A DNA stretch of 64,000 nt from Lysobacter antibioticus (GTDB taxonomy: Bacteria > Pseudomonadota > Gammaproteobacteria > Xanthomonadales > Xanthomonadaceae), in contig NZ_JMTZ01000038.1 of assembly GCF_000731095.1 (NCBI RefSeq), positions 1 through 64,000 of the forward strand. The letters are read 5' to 3'. The notes beneath the pieces are model-generated. The model saw only the letters and a list, made by a program, of their open reading frames with translations, had not been told where the DNA came from and did no database searches. The position numbers were made by a program, and so were the translations under genes. Positions 21,497-29,965 of this stretch are shown piece by piece (positions within the stretch are counted from its first letter, which is position 1; every line of letters begins with the position of its first letter).

Positions 21497-22360
21497 ATGC
21501 ACGACCTGCTGCTGTTCTCCCACGCCAACGGATTCCCGGCCCCGGTCTACCGGGTGATGCTCACTGCCCTGGCCGAGCGTTTCCACGTGGTCCGGCCCGA
21601 GCGCATCGGCCACGACCCGCGTTATCCGGTGACCCCCGACTGGCCGCATCTGGTCGATGAACTCGTCGCGCGCGCAGAGACCGCGGCCGGCAATGCGCGC
21701 CGGATCTGGCTGGTCGGGCACTCGCTCGGCGGCTATCTGAGCCTGCTCGCGGCGCATCGGCTGGCCGACTCGGCGTTGGCCGGGCGCGTCGCCGGCGTGG
21801 TCATGCTGGATTCGCCCTTGATCGCCGGCTGGCGCGCGCGCCTGGTCTCGATCGGCCGCCGCACCGGCCTGGACAATCTGCTGATGCCGATGCGCGCCAC
21901 CTTGCAGCGCCGCCGGCTCTGGCCCGACCGCACCGCGGTACGCGAGCACTTCCTGGCCAAGCCCGCGTTCGCCTGCTGGGACGAGCGCGTGCTCGACGAT
22001 TACGTCGAACACGGCACCCGCGCGGCTGCCGACGGCAGCCGCGAACTCGCGTTCGAGCGCGAGATCGAGTACCGGATCTATCACACCCTGCCGACCACCG
22101 CGCTGAGCGGCCTGGCGCCGTCGGTGCGCGTGCCGGTCGGCTTTCTTGCCGGCACGCGTTCGCGCGAATTGCGCAACGCCGGTTCCGCACCGACCCAGCG
22201 GCTGGTCGGCGAACGCTGGCGCTGGATCGAGGGCGGCCACCTGTTCCCGATGGAACGGCCGCTGGACACCGCGCAGGCGATCGCGGCGATGATCGAGGGG
22301 ATGAAGCCAACCGTTGCCGACGAGGAGCCGGCGACTTGGGCTGCTGCCGTCAACGGCTGA
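21497..22360 (+). CDS. Alpha/beta hydrolase
   Basis: A 287-residue cytosolic alpha/beta-fold hydrolase. It begins with the oxyanion segment 'FSHANGFPAPVY' and has the nucleophile elbow 'GHSLGG' with Ser76. The catalytic His is probably in 'EGGHLFPMERP' near residue 250, and an Asp/Glu lies before it in the 'FLAGTRSRELR' region. The HANG-type opening resembles uncharacterised serine hydrolases and epoxide-hydrolase-like esterases. The ATG at 21497 was chosen because it lies directly before the first beta strand. It is preceded by 242 bp with no recognisable feature and followed by about 1 kb of repeats. Confidence 0.8.
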   Translation: MHDLLLFSHANGFPAPVYRVMLTALAERFHVVRPERIGHDPRYPVTPDWPHLVDELVARAETAAGNARRIWLVGHSLGGYLSLLAAHRLADSALAGRVAGVVMLDSPLIAGWRARLVSIGRRTGLDNLLMPMRATLQRRRLWPDRTAVREHFLAKPAFACWDERVLDDYVEHGTRAAADGSRELAFEREIEYRIYHTLPTTALSGLAPSVRVPVGFLAGTRSRELRNAGSAPTQRLVGERWRWIEGGHLFPMERPLDTAQAIAAMIEGMKPTVADEEPATWAAAVNG

Positions 22361-22474
22361 GTTTGCGCTGCGGCCTGCTGTCGCCTTCCGGGCAATAGCG
22401 GCGCGGCCGCGACCGCTGGACGCGCAGAGGCAACAACGCCGATGCGCTCTATCGAAACCGCCCCCCTGTCGCGA

Positions 22475-22500
22475 GGGTAGGAGCGGCGCGAGCCGCGACC
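22475..22500. repeat. REP-like element
   Basis: A single copy of the palindromic core GTAGGAGCGGCGCGAGCCGC followed by GACC. It is the same element as at 8428, 22912 and 34671, here unpaired and 115 bp after the alpha/beta hydrolase stop. Confidence 0.85.
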
Positions 22501-22547
22501 GCGCTGCAGCGATCTCGCGACGCTTCTTCAAGCAAGATCAAACGATA

Positions 22548-22870
22548 AGAGCTTCCGCCACTAAAGCGGCGGGTCACTTTCTTTTGCCAAGCCCAAAAGT
22601 CCGTCTGGATTCCCTTCGGTCAAAGGTAACCAAAGAAAAGGGCTCTCCTTGCAAAGGCAGTTACTTTCTTTTGTCATAAGCAACAAAAGAAAGGTAACCA
22701 AAGAAAAATGCTTTCTCTTTGGATCACAAGCCCGCACGTTCGTTGCATACGCAGGCATGCAACACACGGGACATCCCTGTCCCGGTGTTGCACGGCGCGC
22801 GTCCCTGCGCGCCGCCCTCCGGGTGTCCTTCGGTCTCGCGAGGCATAGGCCGCGCACAGCAACGGCAGCA
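22548..22870. repeat. Composite dispersed intergenic repeat, copy B
   Basis: This copy shares blocks with 1-330 but in rearranged order: 22570-22620 is the reverse complement of 1-50, while 22650-22700 and 22722-22830 match 140-185 and 208-305 directly. It includes the palindromic GGGACATCCCTGTCCC block and the ACTTTCTTTTG...CAAAAGAAAG hairpin block, which occurs twice. It looks like a nested intergenic repeat family rather than an insertion sequence; no transposase or clear target duplication is seen. Confidence 0.75.
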
Positions 22871-22911
22871 GCAAGGGCAATAGCGACAGCAACAAATGCC
22901 CGCGAACCAAA

Positions 22912-23001
22912 GGGTAGGAGCGGCGCAAGCCGCGACAGCCAAAATGGAGCAACTACGTCGCCGCACGAAAGCCCGGCCGCGGCTCGCGCCGCTCCTACCC
23001 C
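22912..23001. repeat. REP-like inverted pair
   Basis: GGGTAGGAGCGGCGCAAGCC at 22912-22931 and the inverted CGCGGCTCGCGCCGCTCCTA at 22978-22997, about 45 bp apart. This is the same BIME-like layout as at 8428-8505. Confidence 0.85.
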
Positions 23002-23360
23002 GAGATGCAAGGGTTGCAGCTAGTGGATGGTCATTAATCCCCAGCCCCGTTCAGCGTCCCGCTCGATCCGTTTCTCCGAATCGACAGGCATGCCTGCGAG
23101 CTGCGTCGCCGTTTCTCGCTGAAGCGTTAAGCCGATGCATGGAATCCCCATGACGTTGATGAATGCATCGAAAATAAATCGTTGCGACCGTAACGTCGCC
23201 TTCGCGGTCCGTGGTGGCACTGTGGGGCCTGGAATCGATTCGTCGAACAGCGAGCGTGTCGCGGCGTCATCGCGGCACCGGGTGATCCTCACCCCGTTCG
23301 GTCCTGCCCGCGCATCAGATCGCTCGCCATGTGCCGGGGTTCTTGTTCTAGGAGTCGACC

Positions 23361-23729
23361 ATGACCGTCTATACGAACCCTTTTCACGAGACGGATATTT
23401 CGACGATCGACTCGTCGACCACCGATGCCGCGGATTCGGCGCTGTCGCTGGCCGTGCTGGACCTCGATTCGGAACTGGCCTATTGGCGCAGCCACTATCG
23501 CGGTCTGATCGATCGGCCGGGCTTGCGCTACAGCGATTACGAGCCGGCGGTGAAACTGGGCCTCGACGCTTACATGCGCAGTCGAGGCCGGACCCTGGAG
23601 GAGATGCAGGACGGCATCGGCGTGTGCTATCGCCGTACCCGCGGCGCCTCGCGCCTGGATTGGGACGAAGCCCGCACGGTGGTGGAGGCGGCCTGGGGCC
23701 GGCTCGAACAGCGGAGTTCGCCCCCATGA
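23361..23729 (+). CDS. Conserved-looking hypothetical protein, first gene of iron/ferritin-like operon
   Basis: A 122-residue soluble protein I do not recognise. The first 35 residues are Ser/Thr/Asp-rich and probably disordered. The rest is predicted helical, with 'AYWRSHYRGLIDRPGLRYSD' and 'YEPAVKLGLDAYMRSRG' segments ending in a Trp- and Arg-rich helix. The ribosome site TAGGAG is 8 bp upstream. Its stop overlaps the next ATG (ATGA), so it is translationally coupled to the iron permease homologue. That suggests a helper or regulator role in the same process, which is inference. Confidence 0.75.
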   Translation: MTVYTNPFHETDISTIDSSTTDAADSALSLAVLDLDSELAYWRSHYRGLIDRPGLRYSDYEPAVKLGLDAYMRSRGRTLEEMQDGIGVCYRRTRGASRLDWDEARTVVEAAWGRLEQRSSPP

Positions 23730-24184
23730 CGCTGCGCCACGCTTTCGAACGCGCGGCGAAAGCGGCTTCCCGCTTCACCGGGCATCCGCTGTGTTTCGGT
23801 CTCGCGCTCGGCGTGGTGCTGGTTTGGGTGGTCAGCGGCCCCTTGTTCGGTTTCAGCGACACCTGGCAGTTGGTCATCAATACCGGGACGACCATCATCA
23901 CCTTCCTGATGGTGTTCCTGATCCAGAACTCGCAGAACCGCGACTCGGCCGCGGTGCAGATCAAACTCGATGAGTTGATTCGTGCCACCGAGGCCGCCGA
24001 GAACGCCTTGCTCGATCTGGAGGAGCTCGACGAAGACACCTTGGAGAAGTTCCGCGAGCGCTACGAACGGCTCGCCCGCGGCGCTCGCAAGCGCCACCCC
24101 ATCGGCGCCGATGGACAAACCCTTTCGCCCCATCAGGAGAACCAGGATGAAGAAGACCCAGCCGCACGCCCCGCAGGTTCGTGA
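23726..24184 (+). CDS. Low-affinity iron permease family protein (PF04120)
   Basis: A 152-residue inner-membrane protein with two transmembrane segments (about residues 22-40 and 49-66). The segment after them ('NTGTTIITFLMVFLIQNSQN', residues about 52-71, then 'DSAAVQIKLDELIRA') is the signature of the low-affinity iron permease family. A long acidic helical tail follows. Bacterial members are widespread but transport has not been well shown, so iron permeation is a family-based guess. The start overlaps the upstream stop, and the 3' end overlaps the ferritin-like gene by 38 bp in another frame. Confidence 0.82.
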   Translation: MTLRHAFERAAKAASRFTGHPLCFGLALGVVLVWVVSGPLFGFSDTWQLVINTGTTIITFLMVFLIQNSQNRDSAAVQIKLDELIRATEAAENALLDLEELDEDTLEKFRERYERLARGARKRHPIGADGQTLSPHQENQDEEDPAARPAGS

Positions 24185-24755
24185 GCTGCTGCTGCAAGCG
24201 CTCGAAACCGAACAGGGCGGTATCAAGATTTACGAGGCGGCGGTCGAATGCGCCGTCAACGAAGACCTGCATAAAGAGTGGCAAGGTTATCTCGCCGAAA
24301 CCCGCAATCACGAGAAAGTATTGCTCAACGTGTTCAAGGAACTGGGCCTGGACCCGAAACAACGCAGCCCCGGACGCGAGGTCGTCGGCCACATCGGCCA
24401 AGCGCTGGAGCAAGCCATCCGGATGGCGCAGAAAGCCGGCGACCCCGATGCCGCACAACGGGTCGCCGCCGAATGCGTGGTGCTGGCCGAGACTAAGGAC
24501 CACATGAATTGGGAGCTGATCGGGCACTTGGTCGAGCATGCGAAAGGCGATGGGCTCGAGGTGCTCAAGCAAGCTCATGAAGCCGTCGAGTCCGACGAAG
24601 ACCATCACCTCTATCACACGACCGGCTGGACCCGCGAGCTGTGGATCGAGTCGCTCGGGTTGCCGGCGGTTCTGCCGCCGCCCGAGGAAATCAAGCAGGT
24701 CGAGACCGCGATCGGCGCGGCTCGGGCCGAAAAAGCCCGCAGCCAGATGTTGTGA
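24147..24755 (+). CDS. Ferritin-like helical protein
   Basis: A 202-residue soluble protein of the ferritin-like type. Helices carry regularly spaced Glu and His residues suited to a di-iron site: 'ALETEQGGIKIYEAAVE' (about 18-34), 'YLAETRNHEKVLLNVF' (about 47-63), 'AAECVVLAETKDHMNWE' (about 106-124) and 'EAVESDEDHHLYH'. It may store, oxidise or use iron, or protect against peroxide; the exact subfamily is not certain. It starts inside the 3' end of the iron permease gene behind AGGAGAACCAGG, so the three genes 23361-24755 form a coupled operon. A C-terminal tail after residue 175 lies outside the bundle. Confidence 0.72.
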   Translation: MKKTQPHAPQVRELLLQALETEQGGIKIYEAAVECAVNEDLHKEWQGYLAETRNHEKVLLNVFKELGLDPKQRSPGREVVGHIGQALEQAIRMAQKAGDPDAAQRVAAECVVLAETKDHMNWELIGHLVEHAKGDGLEVLKQAHEAVESDEDHHLYHTTGWTRELWIESLGLPAVLPPPEEIKQVETAIGAARAEKARSQML

Positions 24756-25011
24756 TTGCAGGGGAGCGCGGCCCTGGGTTGTCGCGGCCGGCCACGGTTC
24801 GCTCACGCGGATGCAGCCGGTCGCGGCAACTCAGGAACGTCGCGACCCGTAGCGGCGCCTCCGCGGCGCGACGCTCGCCGACCTGCGGGCGCGAAATCGG
24901 GAGATACGGCCTTCGCAAGGTGTCGTCGTTCACTCCGGTTCAACGCCCGCGGCGGCACAGTCGAGACCCGATGTTCTCGCCGGCGATTCAGGCCGGCCTT
25001 GCGAGGTAGCC

Positions 25012-25902
25012 ATGGCGCGCCCGATCTGGACCGGAACCCTGTCGTTCGGATTGCTCAACATCCCGGTCAAACTGATGACCGGCGAGCGCCGCGTCGACCT
25101 GCATTTCCGCATGCTGGACAGCCGCAACAAGGCGCCGATCCGTTACGAGCGGGTCAACGAGGAGACCGGCGAAGAAGTGCCGTGGAAGGAAATCGTCAAG
25201 GCCTTCGAGTACGACAAGGGCAGCTATGTGGTGATCGAGGAGGCCGACATCGCCGCGGCCGCGCCGGATCACAAGGAAACCGTCGATATCGACACCTTCG
25301 TCGACGCCGCCTCGATCGGCGCCGAGTTCTACGAAAAGCCCTATGTGCTCGAGCCCGGCAAGAAAGCCGAGAAAGGCTATGTCCTGTTGCGCGAGGTGCT
25401 CAAGCGCACCGGCATGGTCGGCGTCGGCCGGGTGGTGATCCGCACCCGCGAATACCTGGCAGCGGTAGTGCCGCAGGGCGACGCCCTGATGCTGATGATC
25501 CTGCGCTACGCCCAGGAACTGGTCGATCCCAGCGATTACAAACTGCCCGAGGGCAGCATGGCGAAGTGGAAGATATCGCCGCGCGAGGTCGAGATGGCCG
25601 AGCAGTTGATCAAGTCGATGAGCGGCGAATGGAAGCCGGATAGCTACAAGGACGATTTCCGCCAACGCCTGCACAAGGTCATCGAGCAGCGGGTCAAGTC
25701 GAAGAAGGTCGTGCGCGGCAAGCCCACAGACGAAACCAAGCTGCCGGAAAACGCCGCGACCAACGTCATCGACTTCGCCGAACTGCTCAAGCGCAGCCTG
25801 GAGAAAAAGGGCGGGCAGGGTGCGGCTAAGCGCGCGGCCAAGAAAGCCCCGGCCAAGAAGACCGCAAAGGCGGCCAAGAAGCGCACGCGCAAGTCGGCGT
25901 GA
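25012..25902 (+). CDS. ku: Non-homologous end-joining protein Ku
   Basis: A 296-residue bacterial Ku that forms a homodimeric ring on DNA ends and recruits LigD. The N-terminus 'ARPIWTGTLSFGLLNIPVKL' and the following 'LHFRMLD' are diagnostic. The central 'GRVVIRTREYLAAVVPQG' and 'LMLMILRYAQEL' also match. Residues beyond about 255 form a Lys/Ala-rich tail (PAKKTAKAAKKRTRKSA-type) typical of proteobacterial Ku and likely to bind DNA. The ribosome site GAGGTAGCC precedes the ATG. ligD follows after 24 bp, so the pair is one operon. Confidence 0.97.
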   Translation: MARPIWTGTLSFGLLNIPVKLMTGERRVDLHFRMLDSRNKAPIRYERVNEETGEEVPWKEIVKAFEYDKGSYVVIEEADIAAAAPDHKETVDIDTFVDAASIGAEFYEKPYVLEPGKKAEKGYVLLREVLKRTGMVGVGRVVIRTREYLAAVVPQGDALMLMILRYAQELVDPSDYKLPEGSMAKWKISPREVEMAEQLIKSMSGEWKPDSYKDDFRQRLHKVIEQRVKSKKVVRGKPTDETKLPENAATNVIDFAELLKRSLEKKGGQGAAKRAAKKAPAKKTAKAAKKRTRKSA

Positions 25903-25926
25903 CGGCGCGGCTGTGAGGACTGCGCC

Positions 25927-28479
25927 GTGACGCTGCGCGACTACGTCCGCAAACGTCGCTTCGACGCCACGCCGGAGCCGGACGCCGACCGTGGCCGCGC
26001 GCGTCGCGGGCGGCGCAAGGCGCCGATCTTCGTCGTCCAGTTGCATCATGCGCGGGCCCGCCACTACGACTTTCGCCTGGAAGCCGACGGCGTGCTGAAG
26101 AGCTGGGCGGTGCCGAAGGGGCCGTCGTTGCGTGCCGGCGAGCGCCGTCTCGCGGTCGAGGTCGAAGACCACCCGCTGTCCTATGCCGATTTCGAGGGAG
26201 ACATTCCCGAAGGCCAGTACGGCGCCGGCCATGTCGACATTTTCGACCACGGCACTTGGCGCACCGACGACGACGCCCTCGACCAGATCGTCGCCGGCAA
26301 GCTCGACTTCGAACTCGACGGCGAGCGCCTGCACGGCCGTTTCACCCTGGTGCGGACCCGCCCCGTCGGTAAACAGCAGCAGTGGTTGCTGATCAAGCGC
26401 AGCGACGAGCATGCGCGCGACAGCGATGCCGATCGCATGCTCGACGAGCCCGCCGCGGCCGCCAAGCCTGCGCCGCCGCCAGCGAAACAGGTCGCCAGGA
26501 AATCCCGAGCGACCACCGCCAACGCACGAGGGGCCGGGGCAGGCGGTTCCGGGGCCTGGCGCAGCGCCGCCGCGAAGATCGCCGGCGCCGTCGCGGCGCC
26601 GATGCCGAAAGACGTCGAATTGCAGTTGGCGACGTTGCGCGAGCACCCGCCGAACGGCGGCGACTGGCAGTTCGAGGTCAAGTGGGACGGCTATCGCATG
26701 CTCGCCTATGTCCATCGTGGCGTGCGCCTGCAATCGCGCAACAAGGTCGATTGGAGCGAGCGCTTCGCGCACCTGGCCGAGGCCATCGCCGGCCTGCCGC
26801 TGCGCAGCGCGGTGCTCGACGGCGAGTTGATCGCCTCCGATCGCAGCGGCCGCAGCGATTTCGGCGAATTGCAGCGCTTGCTCGAATCCGGGCAACTGGA
26901 TTCGCTGCGCTATGTGATCTTCGACCTGCTGTATCTGGACGGCATCGACCTGCGCGGGGCGGCGCAGGCGCAACGCCGAGGCTTGTTGCGTGAGGTGTTG
27001 GCGGCTTCGACCTCGGACGCGCTGGCCTTCAGCGAACATGTCGAAGGCGACGCCGGGCAGGTGCTGGCGGCGAGCGTCAGGGCCGGCCTGGAAGGCATCG
27101 TTTGCAAGCGCGCCGATGCGCCTTACCACGGCGGCCGCAGCCAGGCCTGGATCAAGCTCAAGCACGTCGCAGACGAGGAATTCATCGTCGTCGGGCATAC
27201 GCCGCCGAAGCACGGCCGCCAGGGTTTCGGCTCCCTGCTGTTGGCTCGGCCCGGCGCCGACGGCCTGGTATATGTCGGTCGCGTCGGCAGCGGTTTCAGC
27301 GATGCGGCCTTGCGCAGCCTGAGCAAGCGCCTGCAGGCGCTGCACAGCGAACAGGCGGCGGTGGAACTGCCCGGGCACGTGCCGTTTCCGCGAGGTTCGG
27401 TGCGCTGGGTCGCGCCGGAACTCGTCGTCGACGTGCATTCGCGCGGACGCGGCAAGGAAGGCCTGATCCGCCAGGCCAGCTTCGTGCGGCTGCGCGAGGA
27501 CAAACGGGCCGCCGACCTGAGCGCCGCCGTCGCAGCCGCGCAGGCCGAGCCTGCGCCGCGACGCGCCAGGGCGGGGCGCGTCCGGCCCATCCGCGCCCGA
27601 TCCATCGAGGAAACCGCGATGAGCGACACCCGGCTCAGCCATCCCGAACGCATCGTCTATCCCGCCGCGAAGATCAGCAAAGGCGAGGTCGCCGATTATT
27701 ACCGCGCGGTCGAGGCCTGGCTGCTGCCGGAACTGATCGAACGTCCGCTGTCCTTGCTGCGTTGCCCGGATGGCATCGCATCGGCGTGTTTCTTCCAGAA
27801 ACACCACGCCGACAGCCTGGGCGAGGGCGTGCATCCGGTCCGCCTGCGCGAGTCCGCCGGCCAGGCCGACTACGTCTACGTGCGCGACATCGAAGGCGTG
27901 TTGGCGCTGGTGCAGATGAACACCCTGGAATTCCATCCCTGGGGCGCGAAACGGCAGGCGCCGGACCGGCCGGACCGGTTGGTGTTCGACCTGGACCCGG
28001 CAGAGGACATCGCCTGGAGCGAGCTCAAGCGGGCCGGGCGCGATGTGCGCGACCGGCTCGCCGAAATCGGGCTCGACAGTTGGCCGCGCCTGTCCGGCGG
28101 CAAGGGCATGCACGTGGTGGTGCCGATCCGGCCCGGCCCGGACTGGGCCGAGGTCAAAGCCTTCAGCGAGGCCTTCGCCGACGCCATGGTCGCGCAGGCG
28201 CCGCTGCGCTATGTCGCGACGGCATCCAAGGTCGCCCGCAAGGGGCGCATCTTCATCGACTGGCTGCGCAATGCGCGCGGCGCCACCAGCGTGGCGAGTT
28301 GGTCGCTGCGCGCGCGCGAAGGCGCGCCGGTGGCGATGCCGCTGAGCTGGGACGAATTCTCGCGAGCGCGTTCCTCGACTGACTTCGATCTGGCCAAGGC
28401 ACTACGTCGCGCTGCGCGCCTGCGCAGCGATCCCTGGGAGGGTTTCGCCGAGAGCCGACAACGCTTGCCGACGATATGA
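25927..28479 (+). CDS. ligD: ATP-dependent DNA ligase D (phosphoesterase-ligase-polymerase)
   Basis: An 850-residue multifunctional end-joining enzyme with the Pseudomonas-type order. The 3'-phosphoesterase is at about residues 30-180 ('VVQLHHARARHYDFRLE', 'GQYGAGHVDIFDHG'). The ligase is at about 220-540, with nucleotidyl-acceptor Lys252 in 'EVKWDGYRML' and 'EGIVCKRADAPY'. The primase-like polymerase is at about 570-850 ('HPERIVYPAAKISKGEVADY', 'LSGGKGMHVVVPI', and the metal-binding Asp pair in 'FDLDPAED'). The start is GTG at 25927 behind TGAGGA. Low-complexity linkers separate the three modules. It repairs double-strand breaks together with Ku when no sister copy is available. Confidence 0.97.
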   Translation: MTLRDYVRKRRFDATPEPDADRGRARRGRRKAPIFVVQLHHARARHYDFRLEADGVLKSWAVPKGPSLRAGERRLAVEVEDHPLSYADFEGDIPEGQYGAGHVDIFDHGTWRTDDDALDQIVAGKLDFELDGERLHGRFTLVRTRPVGKQQQWLLIKRSDEHARDSDADRMLDEPAAAAKPAPPPAKQVARKSRATTANARGAGAGGSGAWRSAAAKIAGAVAAPMPKDVELQLATLREHPPNGGDWQFEVKWDGYRMLAYVHRGVRLQSRNKVDWSERFAHLAEAIAGLPLRSAVLDGELIASDRSGRSDFGELQRLLESGQLDSLRYVIFDLLYLDGIDLRGAAQAQRRGLLREVLAASTSDALAFSEHVEGDAGQVLAASVRAGLEGIVCKRADAPYHGGRSQAWIKLKHVADEEFIVVGHTPPKHGRQGFGSLLLARPGADGLVYVGRVGSGFSDAALRSLSKRLQALHSEQAAVELPGHVPFPRGSVRWVAPELVVDVHSRGRGKEGLIRQASFVRLREDKRAADLSAAVAAAQAEPAPRRARAGRVRPIRARSIEETAMSDTRLSHPERIVYPAAKISKGEVADYYRAVEAWLLPELIERPLSLLRCPDGIASACFFQKHHADSLGEGVHPVRLRESAGQADYVYVRDIEGVLALVQMNTLEFHPWGAKRQAPDRPDRLVFDLDPAEDIAWSELKRAGRDVRDRLAEIGLDSWPRLSGGKGMHVVVPIRPGPDWAEVKAFSEAFADAMVAQAPLRYVATASKVARKGRIFIDWLRNARGATSVASWSLRAREGAPVAMPLSWDEFSRARSSTDFDLAKALRRAARLRSDPWEGFAESRQRLPTI

Positions 28480-28483
28480 AACC

Positions 28484-28957
28484 TCAGGTCGATTGGTCCG
28501 GTGGTTTCGTGCCGGCCTTGCGCTCGGCGAAGTTGAGCAGGAACAGGACCAGCAAGGTCAGCACGGTCGCTGCGAAGGCGAGCAGGTGATAACGCAGGCC
28601 GGTGCTGGCGCCGATCACTGCGACCATCAACAGTGAGGCCGCGGTGGTGACGCCGGACACCGCCTGGCCGCCGCGCTGGGCGAATATCGTGCCGGCGCCG
28701 ATGAACGACACGCCGGCGACGACCGCCTCGACCAGGCGCAAGGGATCGATGTTGACCAGGAAGGGAATGCGGAAACGCGGGTCCATGATCGCCAATTGGC
28801 CCACGCCCACCAGCAGCGAAGAGGCGCCCGCGACCAGCATGTGGGTGCGGAATCCCGCCGGTCGATTCTTCAGTTCGCGCTCCAGGCCGATGGTGCCGCC
28901 GAGCACCATTGCGTAGGCGGTGCCGCCGACGACCCACAGCTGACTCAACAGCTCCAT
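28484..28957 (-). CDS. MgtC/SapB-family membrane protein
   Basis: A 157-residue inner-membrane protein with about four or five transmembrane helices. The family signature 'GGTIGLERELKNRPAGFRTH' spans residues about 15-34, followed by 'GVSFIGAGTIFAQRG' and 'VTTAASLLMVAVIGASTG', which are the conserved MgtC blocks. MgtC proteins help cells survive magnesium limitation, acid or host stress by acting on the ATP synthase or membrane potential. This one is the short form without the C-terminal cytosolic domain. The ATG at 28957 was chosen; the longer frame to 29053 has no MgtC similarity. It is convergent with ligD, with 4 bp between stops. Confidence 0.9.
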   Translation of the reverse strand: MELLSQLWVVGGTAYAMVLGGTIGLERELKNRPAGFRTHMLVAGASSLLVGVGQLAIMDPRFRIPFLVNIDPLRLVEAVVAGVSFIGAGTIFAQRGGQAVSGVTTAASLLMVAVIGASTGLRYHLLAFAATVLTLLVLFLLNFAERKAGTKPPDQST

Positions 28958-29145
28958 GAATGCGCTCCGGCTGGGTAAGCGCTCTTGATAACCCGGGTCA
29001 TGTGAGGCGTCGGTGACCGGCTGCCGTCGCGACGGCGCGCAGATGAACCGCACACCCCGCGCTAACGACGCGCTGTCCCGGCCTTAACTCTCCGGCGGTT
29101 AGCGTCGGCATCGTGATTCCAACGATTCCGATCAGGAGACCGGTC

Positions 29146-29328
29146 ATGTCTCGTGGAGATAAGTCGTCCTATACCGACAAGCAGAAACGCCAGGCCGAGC
29201 ATATCGAGCAGCAATACAGGAAAGACGGCGTATCGCAGAAGGAAGCCGAAGAGCGCGCCTGGGCCACCGTCAACAAGCAGGACGGCGGCGGCAAGAAATC
29301 CGGCTCGGGCCGCAAAGACCATCACTGA
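29146..29328 (+). CDS. Small Lys/Glu-rich stress-type protein
   Basis: A 60-residue highly charged protein starting Met-Ser-Arg-Gly-Asp-Lys. It contains 'YTDKQKRQAEHIEQQYRKDG', 'SQKEAEERAWATVNKQ' and a Gly/Lys/Ser/His tail. Short proteins with this 'T.KQ.RQA.HIE..Y...G.S..EAE.RAWATVNK' pattern are common in proteobacteria, often annotated as plasmid-stabilisation-like and found near stress genes; function unknown. The ATG at 29146 follows a clear CAGGAGAC ribosome site, so the alternative upstream start at 29113 is rejected. Confidence 0.8.
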   Translation: MSRGDKSSYTDKQKRQAEHIEQQYRKDGVSQKEAEERAWATVNKQDGGGKKSGSGRKDHH

Positions 29329-29450
29329 GCTCCATCGCAGTTCCATCACCCGAAGGCATCGAACTGGCCCGTGCCGTACGCAGCAAGCGTTCCGACCATG
29401 GCCGCGGCTTCATGGCCTGGCGCAGGGCGCGGTCCCATGCCCGATCTCGT

Positions 29451-29492
29451 ATGTCTCGATCCCGTGTCTCGATCCCGAATGTCTCGCTCCCA
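29451..29492. repeat. Short direct repeats before the BON gene
   Basis: Three imperfect units of GTCTCGATCCCG (third copy GTCTCGCTCCC), with periods of about 13-15 bp, ending 18 bp before the ATG of the BON protein. They could be a phased binding site or simple slippage. Confidence 0.6.
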
Positions 29493-29509
29493 TATATGAG
29501 GGCTCCATC

Positions 29510-29875
29510 ATGAAATCCATGCGTCTCGCGATTCTCGCCCTGACCCTGGCCGTCTCCGGCACCGCCCTGGCGGCGCCGCAATCCAACGGCAGCCCCGCCG
29601 GCAACGATCCGGCCACGGGCACCGGCAACGAGTCGGCGCAGCCGGTCAGCGATACCTGGATCACCACCAAGGTCAAGGCCGAGTTGTTGGCCACCAAGGG
29701 CGTGACCGGCACCGATATCAATGTCGAGACCGTCAACGGCGTAGTCAGACTGTCCGGTCACGTAGACGGCAAGACCGAGGCCGACAAGGCCGTCGAGATC
29801 GCGCGCAAGATCGACGGCGTCAAGAAGGTCGACAGCACCGGGCTGGTCTCGGCCAGGAGCGCCCACAACAAGTAA
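29510..29875 (+). CDS. BON-domain periplasmic protein (OsmY-like)
   Basis: A 121-residue protein with a signal peptide (cleavage near residue 22, Ala-Leu-Ala-Ala) and one BON domain at residues about 48-118: 'DTWITTKVKAELLATKGV', 'INVETVNGVVRLSGHVDGK' and 'AVEIARKIDGVKKVDSTG'. Such proteins sit in the periplasm and are induced by osmotic or envelope stress, as with OsmY. The ATG at 29510 starts the signal peptide. A GGCCGG/CCGGCC hairpin lies just after the stop (29881-29898) without a T tract. Confidence 0.9.
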   Translation: MKSMRLAILALTLAVSGTALAAPQSNGSPAGNDPATGTGNESAQPVSDTWITTKVKAELLATKGVTGTDINVETVNGVVRLSGHVDGKTEADKAVEIARKIDGVKKVDSTGLVSARSAHNK

Positions 29876-29909
29876 GCGACGGCCGGCATTCCCCGGCCTG
29901 CCGACTCTC

Positions 29910-29959
29910 ATAAGGACAGTTCCTCATAGGACAGTCCACATACGGACAGTCCATAGGAC
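29910..29959. repeat. Short direct repeats before the DUF3247 gene
   Basis: Three imperfect copies of ATAGGACAGTCC (variants TAAGGACAGTTCC and TACGGACAGTCC) at about 16-bp spacing, followed by a partial unit AGGACGG that may serve as the ribosome site of the gene starting at 29966. Confidence 0.65.
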
Positions 29960-29965
29960 GGAGCG

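Larger units (their letters stand above)
22361..23360. other. Repeat-rich gene-free stretch
   Basis: One kilobase with no convincing gene. It holds a REP-like copy (22475-22500), the second copy of the composite dispersed repeat (22548-22870), an inverted REP-like pair (22912-23001), and then about 350 bp of ordinary sequence before the stress-gene run. A 43-codon minus-strand frame (23020-23151) lies in the last part but has no other support. Confidence 0.7.

Noticed and set aside
23020-23151. 43-codon minus-strand frame starting Met-Gly-Ile-Pro
   Set aside because: No clear ribosome site, no recognised homology and no operon context; it could be real but cannot be supported here.
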